Source: an uncultured Alistipes sp. (GTDB taxonomy: Bacteria > Bacteroidota > Bacteroidia > Bacteroidales > Rikenellaceae). Taken from it: a stretch of 5,452 nt of DNA. Position numbers and translations under genes: made by a program. Below the pieces are notes generated by a model, which worked only from the letters and a program-made list of their open reading frames with translations, was not told where the DNA came from and ran no database searches. The stretch's first letter is position 1. Every line of letters starts with the position of its first letter. Where the stretch lies: positions 1-5,452 of the forward strand of contig CALGRZ010000024.1 of assembly GCA_937880705.1 (NCBI GenBank), written 5' to 3'. Positions 1 to 5,406 of this stretch are shown here, piece by piece.

Positions 1-286
1 TGGTGCGGATAACATCCTCGGCCTTAATCTCGAGCATTACGTTCATACCACCCTTAAGGTCAAGACCCAGGTTCAACTCACGGTTCTTGCACTCGGCGTA
101 GGTGTACTTCACCAAACCGAGGTTGTAGACCGTCTCATCCCACTTGGCATCGAGATATGCCTGGGGATTCTCCTGCTTTGCAGCCTCGTTCTCTACGCTA
201 CGCGTAACGAATGTGAACGAGAGCTGGAAGATGCTGGCGAGGCCCAAAAGCAACACCAGCCACTTAATAATACCTTTACTCTGCAT
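1..286 (-). CDS. secDF: Protein translocase subunit SecDF, N-terminal fragment (SecD part)
   Basis: This is the first 95 codons of a gene that runs off the left edge. SecD/SecF are inner-membrane partners of SecYEG that use the proton gradient to help pull exported proteins across the membrane. Seen here: a short basic start (MQSKGIIK), one hydrophobic membrane segment at about residues 6-27, then an extracytoplasmic stretch ending in the SecD signature LGLDLKGGMNV at residues 73-83. The ATG at 286 gives exactly the expected architecture, with the membrane helix right after the start. From knowledge of the family, Bacteroidota usually carry SecD and SecF fused in one long protein. The fusion itself is outside the window, so the SecF half is inferred. 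The gene has its own promoter at 383-413 and follows the terminator of the fucosidase gene. Confidence 0.93.
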   Translation of the reverse strand, partial: MQSKGIIKWLVLLLGLASIFQLSFTFVTRSVENEAAKQENPQAYLDAKWDETVYNLGLVKYTYAECKNRELNLGLDLKGGMNVMLEIKAEDVIRT

Positions 287-382
287 TTGTTTAAAAGTTT
301 TGTTATTATTTGTTTTTGTCTCTTTTCGACATTTTCATCAACACGCCGCCTTTACCATAGGTACATTCGCGCGTTAATCGCG

Positions 383-413
383 CAAAGATATAAAAAAAAT
401 CGCAATACACAAA
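383..413 (-). promoter_or_regulatory. Bacteroidota-type promoter for secDF
   Basis: Read on the minus strand, TATCTTTG (390-383) matches the -7 consensus TAnnTTTG. TTTG (413-410) matches the -33 box, with 19 bases between them, which is inside the usual spacing. Transcription would start near 376-378, leaving a leader of about 90 bases before the secDF ATG. The -33 box lies in the loop of the terminator at 392-424. A short inverted repeat, GCGCG-TTAAT-CGCGC (369-383), sits across the likely start site. Confidence 0.72.
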
Positions 414-424
414 CCGTATTGCGA
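392..424 (-). terminator. Intrinsic terminator of the alpha-L-fucosidase gene
   Basis: On the minus strand a perfect 9-bp stem, TCGCAATAC (424-416) pairing with GTATTGCGA (408-400), encloses a 7-base loop and is followed at once by eight T residues (399-392). It starts 24 bases after the fucosidase stop codon. Stem, loop and U-tract all fit a Rho-independent terminator reading leftward. On the plus strand there is no comparable T-tract. Confidence 0.88.
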
Positions 425-448
425 CTTTATTTGGTATAAGATTGGTTT

Positions 449-1753
449 TTATCGCGTGGTGAGCACAACGACATAATCTGTTACACCCTCAACGACACCC
501 GTCTCGAGGGTCACTCCCGAGGCACTCTGCTCGAAGGCTATGGGCGTATTGTCGACATAGTTCACCGCCGACACGACCTCACATTGCAGTGGCAGTGTGA
601 GCCTCTTATCGCCATTCTCGAAGATATGGACATAGAGCTTGTCGCCCTTGCGCGTGGTGCAGCCCCACTCCTGCTGCTTGATATCACCCGCCTCGGTAGC
701 GTAGATTGTCTCACCATACACGGCGAGCCACTCACCCATAGCCTTGAGTCGCTCGATGGCAGCCTCGGGCAGCTCACCATTGGGCTGGGGGCCGACATTA
801 AGCAGTAGGTTGGCACCCTTACCCGCGGCACTTACCAGATAGCGAATGAGCGTCTCTACCGACTTATAGTTCTGATCCACAACCTTGTAGCCCCACATAC
901 CGTTCATCGTCTGGCAGGTCTCCAGAGGCAGACGGCTGATGGCCTGACCCGACAATCCGTACTCGTTCTCACCGGGCAGATCGCGCTCAAAGATCTGGAT
1001 ATCCTCACCCTCAAAGGGCACCTGATGGTGGTTATTGGCCACAAGGCACTGCGGCTGCAGCTTATGCACCAGGGCATACTGCTCGTCGAGTTGCCAATCG
1101 AAGGGCGTGGCATCCTCGTCGTGATCCCACCAACCATCAAACCATATAGCACCTATCGGGCCATACTCCGAGAGCAACTCGGTGATCTGGCGATTCATAA
1201 AGCCGTAGTACTCCTTCCAGTTGATGCGCGTAGAGTCACGGCCCGTCACCGTCTTGGCAGTGCGGCCTCGCGGATACTCATCCCTCGACCAGTCGGCATG
1301 CGAGTAGTAGAGGTGCAACTTAATATCCTGCTTACGGCACTCACGGGCCAACTCCTTGAGCACATCGCGCTTGAAGGGGGTAGCATCCACAATGTTATAC
1401 TCCGACTCGGCGGTATCCCACATCGAGAAGCTGTCGTGGTGGCGTGTGGTGAAACAGATATACTTGGCACCCGACGCCTTGATAGCACTCACCCACTCCT
1501 TGGCACTGAAGCGGTGCGGATAGAAGGCATCGGCAGCCTTGGCATACTCATCGCGGTTAAGACCCGCATTTTGCAGATACCACTCACCTTGTGCAAACAT
1601 CGAGTATATACCCCAGTGGATAAATACTCCGAAACGGCTGTCGGCAAACTCCTCGCGTGCCTTGAGGTTCTCCTCCGTAGGCACATAGCCCTGTGCCGAG
1701 AGCGAGGTGACACCCGCCAACAGCATAGCGATAGATATTACAAGTCTCTTCAT
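449..1753 (-). CDS. Secreted GH29 alpha-L-fucosidase
   Basis: Predicted 434-residue exo-enzyme that releases terminal alpha-L-fucose from glycans with retention of configuration. Residues 1-20 form a signal peptide (basic MKR, hydrophobic core, SLSA cleavage site before Q21) with no lipobox cysteine, so a periplasmic or exported soluble protein is expected. The GH29 barrel follows: FIHWG at 44-48 (sugar-binding H46), RHHDSF at 104-109 (H105, H106), YYSHADW at 149-155, and IWFDGWW at 203-209 with D206 as the expected catalytic nucleophile. The acid/base residue is not certain by eye; E256 (IFERDLPG) and E278 (LETCQT) are candidates. NLLLNVGPQPNG at 315-326 closes the catalytic domain, and residues from about 350 form a short beta-rich C-terminal domain. 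Length is normal for a minimal GH29. No SusC/SusD genes are adjacent. The ATG lies 13 bases after the tRNA-Gly CCA end. Linkage specificity cannot be read. Confidence 0.93.
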   Translation of the reverse strand: MKRLVISIAMLLAGVTSLSAQGYVPTEENLKAREEFADSRFGVFIHWGIYSMFAQGEWYLQNAGLNRDEYAKAADAFYPHRFSAKEWVSAIKASGAKYICFTTRHHDSFSMWDTAESEYNIVDATPFKRDVLKELARECRKQDIKLHLYYSHADWSRDEYPRGRTAKTVTGRDSTRINWKEYYGFMNRQITELLSEYGPIGAIWFDGWWDHDEDATPFDWQLDEQYALVHKLQPQCLVANNHHQVPFEGEDIQIFERDLPGENEYGLSGQAISRLPLETCQTMNGMWGYKVVDQNYKSVETLIRYLVSAAGKGANLLLNVGPQPNGELPEAAIERLKAMGEWLAVYGETIYATEAGDIKQQEWGCTTRKGDKLYVHIFENGDKRLTLPLQCEVVSAVNYVDNTPIAFEQSASGVTLETGVVEGVTDYVVVLTTR

Positions 1754-1766
1754 AGTTAGATTGTGT

Positions 1767-1841
1767 TGGAGCGGTAGACGGGGCTCGAACCCGCACTCCT
1801 CGGCTTGGGAAGCCGATGCTTTACCATTAAGCTACTACCGC
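1767..1841 (-). tRNA. tRNA-Gly (anticodon CCC), CCA encoded
   Basis: Complete cloverleaf on the minus strand. The acceptor stem GCGGTAG (1841-1835) pairs perfectly with CTACCGC (1777-1771). The D-stem is GCT/AGC. The anticodon stem TCGGC/GCCGA encloses loop TTCCCAA, with anticodon CCC at 1809-1807 reading the glycine codon GGG. The variable loop is GGAGT, the T-loop is TTCGAAC, the discriminator is T (1770), and the CCA tail is encoded at 1769-1767. U73 agrees with bacterial glycine tRNAs. No consensus promoter is visible directly upstream. The fucosidase ATG begins 13 bases after the CCA. Confidence 0.97.
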
Positions 1842-1861
1842 AAAGATGGTTCTTGATTATT

Positions 1862-1889
1862 AGTTATCAGTTGTCAGCCATAAGTTTTC
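1862..1889. repeat. Short degenerate 7-base repeat tract
   Basis: On the plus strand, four consecutive heptads at 1862, 1869, 1876 and 1883 read AGTTATC, AGTTGTC, AGCCATA, AGTTTTC. The first two and the last share AGTT..C. The tract lies between the tRNA 5' end and the 9-base repeat tract. Function unknown; the third unit is weak. Confidence 0.45.
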
Positions 1890-1960
1890 CCTAAACTCCC
1901 TAAACTCCCTAAACTCCTTAAACTCCCTAATCGCCCTAAACTCGCTAAACTCCCTAAATC
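1889..1960. repeat. Tandem array of eight 9-base units (CCCTAAACT; TTTAGGGAG on the minus strand)
   Basis: Eight in-register units with no insertions or deletions fill 72 bases. Units at 1889, 1898, 1907 and 1934 are exactly CCCTAAACT. Those at 1916 and 1943 differ by one base, 1952 by two and 1925 by three. The tract is in the spacer between the lepA stop and the tRNA. Because the period is divisible by three, it leaves an open frame encoding an EFR tripeptide repeat. That frame overlaps the lepA end, lacks other protein-like sequence, and is taken to be an artefact. Similar short intergenic tandem repeats occur in other Bacteroidota (from memory). Confidence 0.85.
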
Positions 1961-2016
1961 TCTCTTCTCGCCCCCCCTTAACTCGCCCCCGGGTATAGCC
2001 CCTTGGGTGACCGAGG

Positions 2017-3798
2017 TTAGTCCATCTTGAGTACTGCCAAGAATGCCGACTGCGGCACCTGCACCGAACCGATCTGGCGCATACGCTTCTTACCCGCCTT
2101 CTGTTTCTCGAGCAGCTTGCGCTTACGCGAGATATCGCCACCGTAACACTTGGCCGTAACATCCTTGCGCACAGCCTTTACCGTCTCACGAGCGATGATC
2201 TTCGCACCTATGGCAGCCTGAATAGCGATGTCGAACTGCTGGCGGGGTATAAGCTCCTTGAGCTTCTCGCACATCTTACGGCCGAAGTCATAGGCGTGGT
2301 CGGCATAGATAAGCGACGAGAGTGCATCGACAGCCTCACCGTTGAGCAGGATGTCGAGCTTGGCCAGCTTACTGGGCTGGTAGCCCGTGCGGTGGTAGTC
2401 GAACGATGCATAGCCCTTCGATATGCTCTTGAGCTTGTCGTAGAAGTCGAAGACAATCTCCGACAGAGGCATCTCGAAGTTCACCTCGACACGATCCTGC
2501 GTGATGAATGTCTGGTTCTTCATCACACCGCGCTTGTCGATGCATAGCTTCAGCACGTTACCGAGGAAGTCGGCCTTGGTGATTATCTGCGCGAGGATAT
2601 AGGGCTCCTCGATCTTTGCCACCTTGGTAATCTCGGGCAGACCCGAGGGGTTGTGCACCTCGAGCTCCTCGCCCAGGGTTGTGGTGATATGGTACGACAC
2701 GTTGGGTACCGTGGTGATGACATCCATGTCGAACTCGCGGTAGAGACGCTCCTGGATAATCTCCATGTGAAGCAGTCCGAGGAAGCCACAGCGGAAGCCG
2801 AAGCCCAGAGCCAGAGAGCTCTCCGGCTCGAATGTCAGCGAGGCATCGTTCAGGCGTAGCTTCTCCAACGAGGCACGCAGATCCTCATACTGGTCGGCCT
2901 CCACGGGGTAGACACCGGCAAAGACCATGGGCTTTACATCCTCGAAGCCGGCAATGGCCTCCGTGCAGGGGTTTGACACGGCGGTGATGGTATCACCCAC
3001 CTTGACATCGGTAGAGTTCTTGATACCCGAGCAGATATAGCCCACGTCACCCGCCTTGATCTCGTCACGGGCCACCATCTTCAGTTTGAGCACACCGATC
3101 TCGTCGGCATCGTACTCGCTGCCCGTGTTGAAGAACTTGACATGCTCGCCCTTGTGAATGGTGCCGTTGAAGACTCTGAAGTAGGCAATAACACCACGGA
3201 AGGGGTTGAACACCGAGTCAAAGATAAGGGCCTGCAGGGGTGCATTCTCATCACCCTCGGGCTCGGGGATACGCTCCACGATGGCCTCCAACACCTCCTC
3301 AACGCCCTGACCCGTCTTGCCCGATGCAAGCAGTATCTCCTCCTCCTTGCAGCCTATAAGGTCGATAATCTGATCCTTAACCTCGTCTATCATTGCCGAC
3401 TCGCAGTCGATCTTATTGAGCACGGGGATAATCTCGAGATCCTGACCCAGAGCGAGGTAGAGGTTCGAGATGGTCTGTGCCTGAATACCCTGCGTAGCAT
3501 CTACCACAAGCAGTGCACCCTCGCACGAGGCGATGGCGCGTGACACCTCGTACGAGAAGTCGACGTGTCCCGGGGTATCAATCAAGTTCAGTATATACTT
3601 TTCGCCTTGATATTGATACTCCATCTGGATGGCATGACTCTTGATGGTAATGCCACGTTCTTGCTCCAACTCCATATTGTCCAGCATTTGGCCCTGTGTC
3701 ACCTGAATGGTTTTGGTATATTCAAGCAAGCGGGCGGCCAATGTTGATTTCCCGTGATCGATGTGTGCAATGATGCAAAAGTTGCGAATATTCTTCAT
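2017..3798 (-). CDS. lepA: Elongation factor 4 (LepA), ribosomal GTPase
   Basis: A 593-residue translational GTPase, full length for the family. LepA binds the ribosome, has been reported to promote back-translocation, and has been linked to initiation and 30S assembly. GTP-binding motifs: AHIDHGKST at 11-19 (P-loop), ERGIT at 47-51, DTPGH at 74-78 (catalytic H78), NKID at 128-131, and SGK at 159-161 in place of the more common SAK. EF-G-like domains follow from about residue 185. The C-terminal domain unique to LepA is intact: [20 protein letters not shown] at about 552-571, then [11 protein letters not shown]. The ATG at 3798 gives the canonical [18 protein letters not shown] start and is preceded by a purine-rich leader containing AGG. 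A -7 element lies about 30 bases upstream. No terminator is evident between the stop and the tRNA, so read-through into tRNA-Gly is possible. Confidence 0.99.
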   Translation of the reverse strand: MKNIRNFCIIAHIDHGKSTLAARLLEYTKTIQVTQGQMLDNMELEQERGITIKSHAIQMEYQYQGEKYILNLIDTPGHVDFSYEVSRAIASCEGALLVVDATQGIQAQTISNLYLALGQDLEIIPVLNKIDCESAMIDEVKDQIIDLIGCKEEEILLASGKTGQGVEEVLEAIVERIPEPEGDENAPLQALIFDSVFNPFRGVIAYFRVFNGTIHKGEHVKFFNTGSEYDADEIGVLKLKMVARDEIKAGDVGYICSGIKNSTDVKVGDTITAVSNPCTEAIAGFEDVKPMVFAGVYPVEADQYEDLRASLEKLRLNDASLTFEPESSLALGFGFRCGFLGLLHMEIIQERLYREFDMDVITTVPNVSYHITTTLGEELEVHNPSGLPEITKVAKIEEPYILAQIITKADFLGNVLKLCIDKRGVMKNQTFITQDRVEVNFEMPLSEIVFDFYDKLKSISKGYASFDYHRTGYQPSKLAKLDILLNGEAVDALSSLIYADHAYDFGRKMCEKLKELIPRQQFDIAIQAAIGAKIIARETVKAVRKDVTAKCYGGDISRKRKLLEKQKAGKKRMRQIGSVQVPQSAFLAVLKMD

Positions 3799-3827
3799 TC
3801 TTCTTACCTATCTTATAATTTAGGGTG

Positions 3828-3835
3828 CAAAGGTA
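3828..3835 (-). promoter_or_regulatory. Likely -7 promoter element of lepA
   Basis: The minus strand reads TACCTTTG (3835-3828), an exact match to TAnnTTTG. Transcription would start near 3821-3823, about 25 bases before the lepA ATG. No clear TTTG is present at the -33 position; the region there is A/T-rich. Confidence 0.6.
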
Positions 3836-3894
3836 TAAAAAAACAATGAATATTATTAAGAATTAAGCTATCAAACTAACAACGATTTTAATTT

Positions 3895-4791
3895 TTATTG
3901 CCTGCGATAAGCCTTTGGCGACACACCCAGATGCGCCTTCACATACTTGCCGAAGAACGAAATGTTAGGAAAATCAAGCTCCAAAGCAATCTCTTTAATC
4001 GACTTATCCGAATACTTCAGCAAGCGAATGATGTCCTTCACCACAAATTCGTCTATAATGTCACCGGCCGTCTTTCCGCTCACCGTCTTGCATACGGCCG
4101 ACAGATACTTGGTGCTTACATTCAACTTATCGGCATAGTAATAAACAAATCTCGATTTCACCTTGCTCTCGGCTATCAGGTTGACGAAACGGCGGAAAAG
4201 AATCTCGCCTTGTCGCACAAAGCCCTCCTCCTTTACCGGAGCCACATTGTCCAAATACGAAAGGATTTCGTACATCATGGCCTGAAGGATGGAGTGCATG
4301 ATTTCGCTATGATACGAAGTAGTAGGATTATTCAGCTTTTCGTCCAGAAGCCTGTAATACTCTTCAAACTGAACAATTTGATTATCACCAAGATGCAGCA
4401 CCGGATTAGTACCCAGATAAAAAGCCTTATCCACGATGCTTCGCTGATAGCTGATATTAAAACGATTCATAAAGCGCGACAAGAAGATAATCTTGAAGCG
4501 GCTGTTTTCAAGAGCAAGAACAGTCTTCATCACCCGGTTGGGTCCACAGATAAGCAAGTCGCCACGAAACAGCTTGTACTTATTGGTTTCCACCTCCAGT
4601 TCAAGCATACCATCTGTACACAACACCAACACAACGGCATCAATCTGTATCAGTCGTGAATCCTTTTGTTTACCCTTGCTCCGTTCGTCAAGCAGCGCAA
4701 TGTCGCCTGTAGTGTAGGGTGTTTGCGAATGTCGGATAATGTCGTCCAGGCCTACACTTAAAATCTCCTTTTCTTCCATTTTGTTTTCCAT
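3895..4791 (-). CDS. AraC-family transcriptional regulator
   Basis: Predicted 298-residue DNA-binding regulator. Residues 1-160 form a divergent AraC-type sensor with a cupin-like stretch (VVLVLCTDGMLELEVETNKY through FRGDLLICGPNRV, about 53-87). This is followed by a helical linker (about 160-185). The C-terminal AraC/XylS domain (about 195-298) holds two helix-turn-helix units, the first around YYADKLNVSTKYLSAVCK (218-235) and the second around SIKEIALELDFPNISFFGKY (264-283), ending GVSPKAYRRQ. No inducer or target can be read. An open frame extends upstream to 4983, but a promoter -7 element (4817-4824) and GC hairpins lie inside that extension. The ATG at 4791 is therefore preferred, with ATG 4779 possible. 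The coding sequence is visibly more A+T-rich than lepA and the fucosidase, which may mean a different history. lepA follows 96 bases downstream with its own promoter. Confidence 0.94.
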   Translation of the reverse strand: MENKMEEKEILSVGLDDIIRHSQTPYTTGDIALLDERSKGKQKDSRLIQIDAVVLVLCTDGMLELEVETNKYKLFRGDLLICGPNRVMKTVLALENSRFKIIFLSRFMNRFNISYQRSIVDKAFYLGTNPVLHLGDNQIVQFEEYYRLLDEKLNNPTTSYHSEIMHSILQAMMYEILSYLDNVAPVKEEGFVRQGEILFRRFVNLIAESKVKSRFVYYYADKLNVSTKYLSAVCKTVSGKTAGDIIDEFVVKDIIRLLKYSDKSIKEIALELDFPNISFFGKYVKAHLGVSPKAYRRQ

Positions 4792-4816
4792 AAGTCTTGT
4801 TTTGTTTTTACGCATG

Positions 4817-4846
4817 CAAAGATAAAACATCTTTTTAACACACAAA
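4817..4846 (-). promoter_or_regulatory. Bacteroidota-type promoter of the AraC-family regulator
   Basis: The minus strand reads TATCTTTG (4824-4817), an exact TAnnTTTG -7 element. TTTG at 4846-4843 lies 18 bases further upstream, one short of the usual 19-21. The expected start site near 4810 leaves a leader of about 20 bases before the ATG at 4791. This supports the short form of the protein. Confidence 0.68.
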
Positions 4847-4899
4847 AGGACAAAAAGAACACAATACTGTTCCATTTCTCCCTTTATTATACAAAACAC

Positions 4900-4964
4900 A
4901 CACCGTAGGGGCAGGGTCAGCCTGCCCAACACACAACGTAGGGGCGAACCGGCATGTTCGCCCA
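4900..4964. repeat. Pair of REP-like GC hairpins sharing a CGTAGGGGC head
   Basis: Two copies begin with ACAnCGTAGGGGC at 4900 and 4933, exactly 33 bases apart. Each continues into a perfect hairpin: GGGCAGG/CCTGCCC (4909-4915 with 4921-4927, 5-base loop) and GGGCGAAC/GTTCGCCC (4942-4949 with 4956-4963, 6-base loop). Read on the minus strand the second copy encodes GEHAGSPLR, a peptide I recall as common in spurious small proteins of Bacteroidota. That fits a dispersed intergenic repeat. No T-tract follows, so these are not typical intrinsic terminators. Confidence 0.8.
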
Positions 4965-4987
4965 ATGAAATATCGGGCATCAATTTC

Positions 4988-5003
4988 CCATCATCACTGA
5001 TGG
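4988..5003. repeat. Short inverted repeat CCATCA-TCAC-TGATGG
   Basis: A perfect 6-bp stem with a 4-base loop lies between the REP-like hairpins and the 26-bp palindrome. On its own it could be chance. Its place in a run of five inverted repeats within about 220 bases makes it worth recording. Confidence 0.45.
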
Positions 5004-5018
5004 CAAAGCTTGGTCGCT

Positions 5019-5044
5019 ACTTAAGACCGACGTCGGTCTTAAGT
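5019..5044. repeat. Perfect 26-bp palindrome
   Basis: The half-site ACTTAAGACCGAC (5019-5031) is followed without any spacer by its exact complement, giving 13 bp of uninterrupted dyad symmetry centred on ACGT. It could act as an operator for a dimeric protein, a cruciform or RNA hairpin, or a mobile repeat unit. It has no T-tract, so an intrinsic terminator is unlikely. Confidence 0.9.
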
Positions 5045-5125
5045 TACGATAAAAAATAAGATAAGCGTAACCGTAACTCGTAACTGATGTTGAAATGTTA
5101 CCTGTTACCCTGTTAACGGGTAACA
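5043..5125. repeat. Cluster of CGTAAC/GTTACG motifs ending in a 23-base inverted repeat
   Basis: GTTACG occurs at 5043-5048. CGTAAC occurs at 5066-5071, 5072-5077 and 5079-5084. GTTACC occurs at 5097-5102 and 5104-5109, and GGTAAC at 5119-5124. The last part forms an inverted repeat, TGTTACCC (5103-5110) with GGGTAACA (5118-5125), around a 7-base centre. Clustered, oppositely oriented copies of a hexamer suggest a protein-binding array or a decayed repeat element; the sequence does not decide between them. Confidence 0.65.
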
Positions 5126-5144
5126 AATAAACTTTGCATAGTGT

Positions 5145-5198
5145 CCTACAAAAAGTTGAATATTATTTTTCTTTATCCCTACTAAAAGTTGAGTATTT
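5145..5198. repeat. Two direct repeats CCTACnAAAAGTTGAnTATT, 33 bases apart
   Basis: The copies at 5145-5165 and 5178-5198 match at 18 of 21 positions, offset by 33 bases. The intervening bases are T-rich. The first copy is preceded by GTGT, giving a GTGTCCTAC start that resembles an insertion-sequence end. No transposase, matching inverted copy or target duplication is present here. Confidence 0.6.
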
Positions 5199-5307
5199 AA
5201 ACTCTAACCCTGATGCCCACTCCGATAGATATTTGTCGATAAGTTTTTTGCAATATATATTGAAAATGCGCTTTGTTTCTGTGCACAAAAATAGAAAAAC
5301 AAAATTA

Positions 5308-5406
5308 TCCAAACAAATAAATTGCCAAAAAACACAAAATTCCAAAGAAATAAAAGGGGGCATTTTGCAAAAATCCAAAGAAATACCGGGCATCATTGGG
5401 CTAATA
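5308..5406. repeat. Degenerate tandem repeat, 33-base period, three units
   Basis: The core TCCAAA(C/G)AAATA starts at 5308, 5341 and 5374, exactly 33 bases apart. Units two and three match at about 23 of 33 positions by eye, and units one and two at about 20 of 33. Read on the minus strand the period becomes an 11-residue repeat (GISLDFCKMPP, FISLEFCVFWQ, FICLDNFVFLF). The frame opens only at a TTG, is rich in Phe and Cys, and resembles no protein I know, so a DNA-level repeat is preferred. Confidence 0.7.

Noticed and set aside
144..377. Plus-strand frame over the secDF start
   Set aside because: It is antisense to the SecD N-terminus and its promoter, with no protein-like features.
1025..1759. 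Long plus-strand frame (244 codons) opposite the fucosidase
   Set aside because: It is the antisense shadow of a clear GH29 gene, with no domain of its own.
1834..1848. CATCTTTG at the tRNA 5' edge as the tRNA promoter
   Set aside because: It has one mismatch to TAnnTTTG, no -33 box, and would start transcription inside the mature tRNA.
1967..2010. GC-rich runs after lepA as its terminator
   Set aside because: Only 3-4 bp pairings around GGG/CCC runs are possible, with no U-tract, so no terminator can be supported.
1860..2162. 100-codon minus-strand frame with EFR repeats
   Set aside because: It overlaps the 3' end of lepA in another frame, and its tail is the translated 9-base repeat, whose period keeps any frame open.
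3898..4659. Plus-strand frame of 253 codons opposite the AraC gene
   Set aside because: It is an antisense shadow; the minus strand encodes an unmistakable AraC-type C-terminal domain.
5019..5044. 26-bp palindrome as an intrinsic terminator
   Set aside because: Neither side is followed by a T-tract and no gene ends nearby on either strand.
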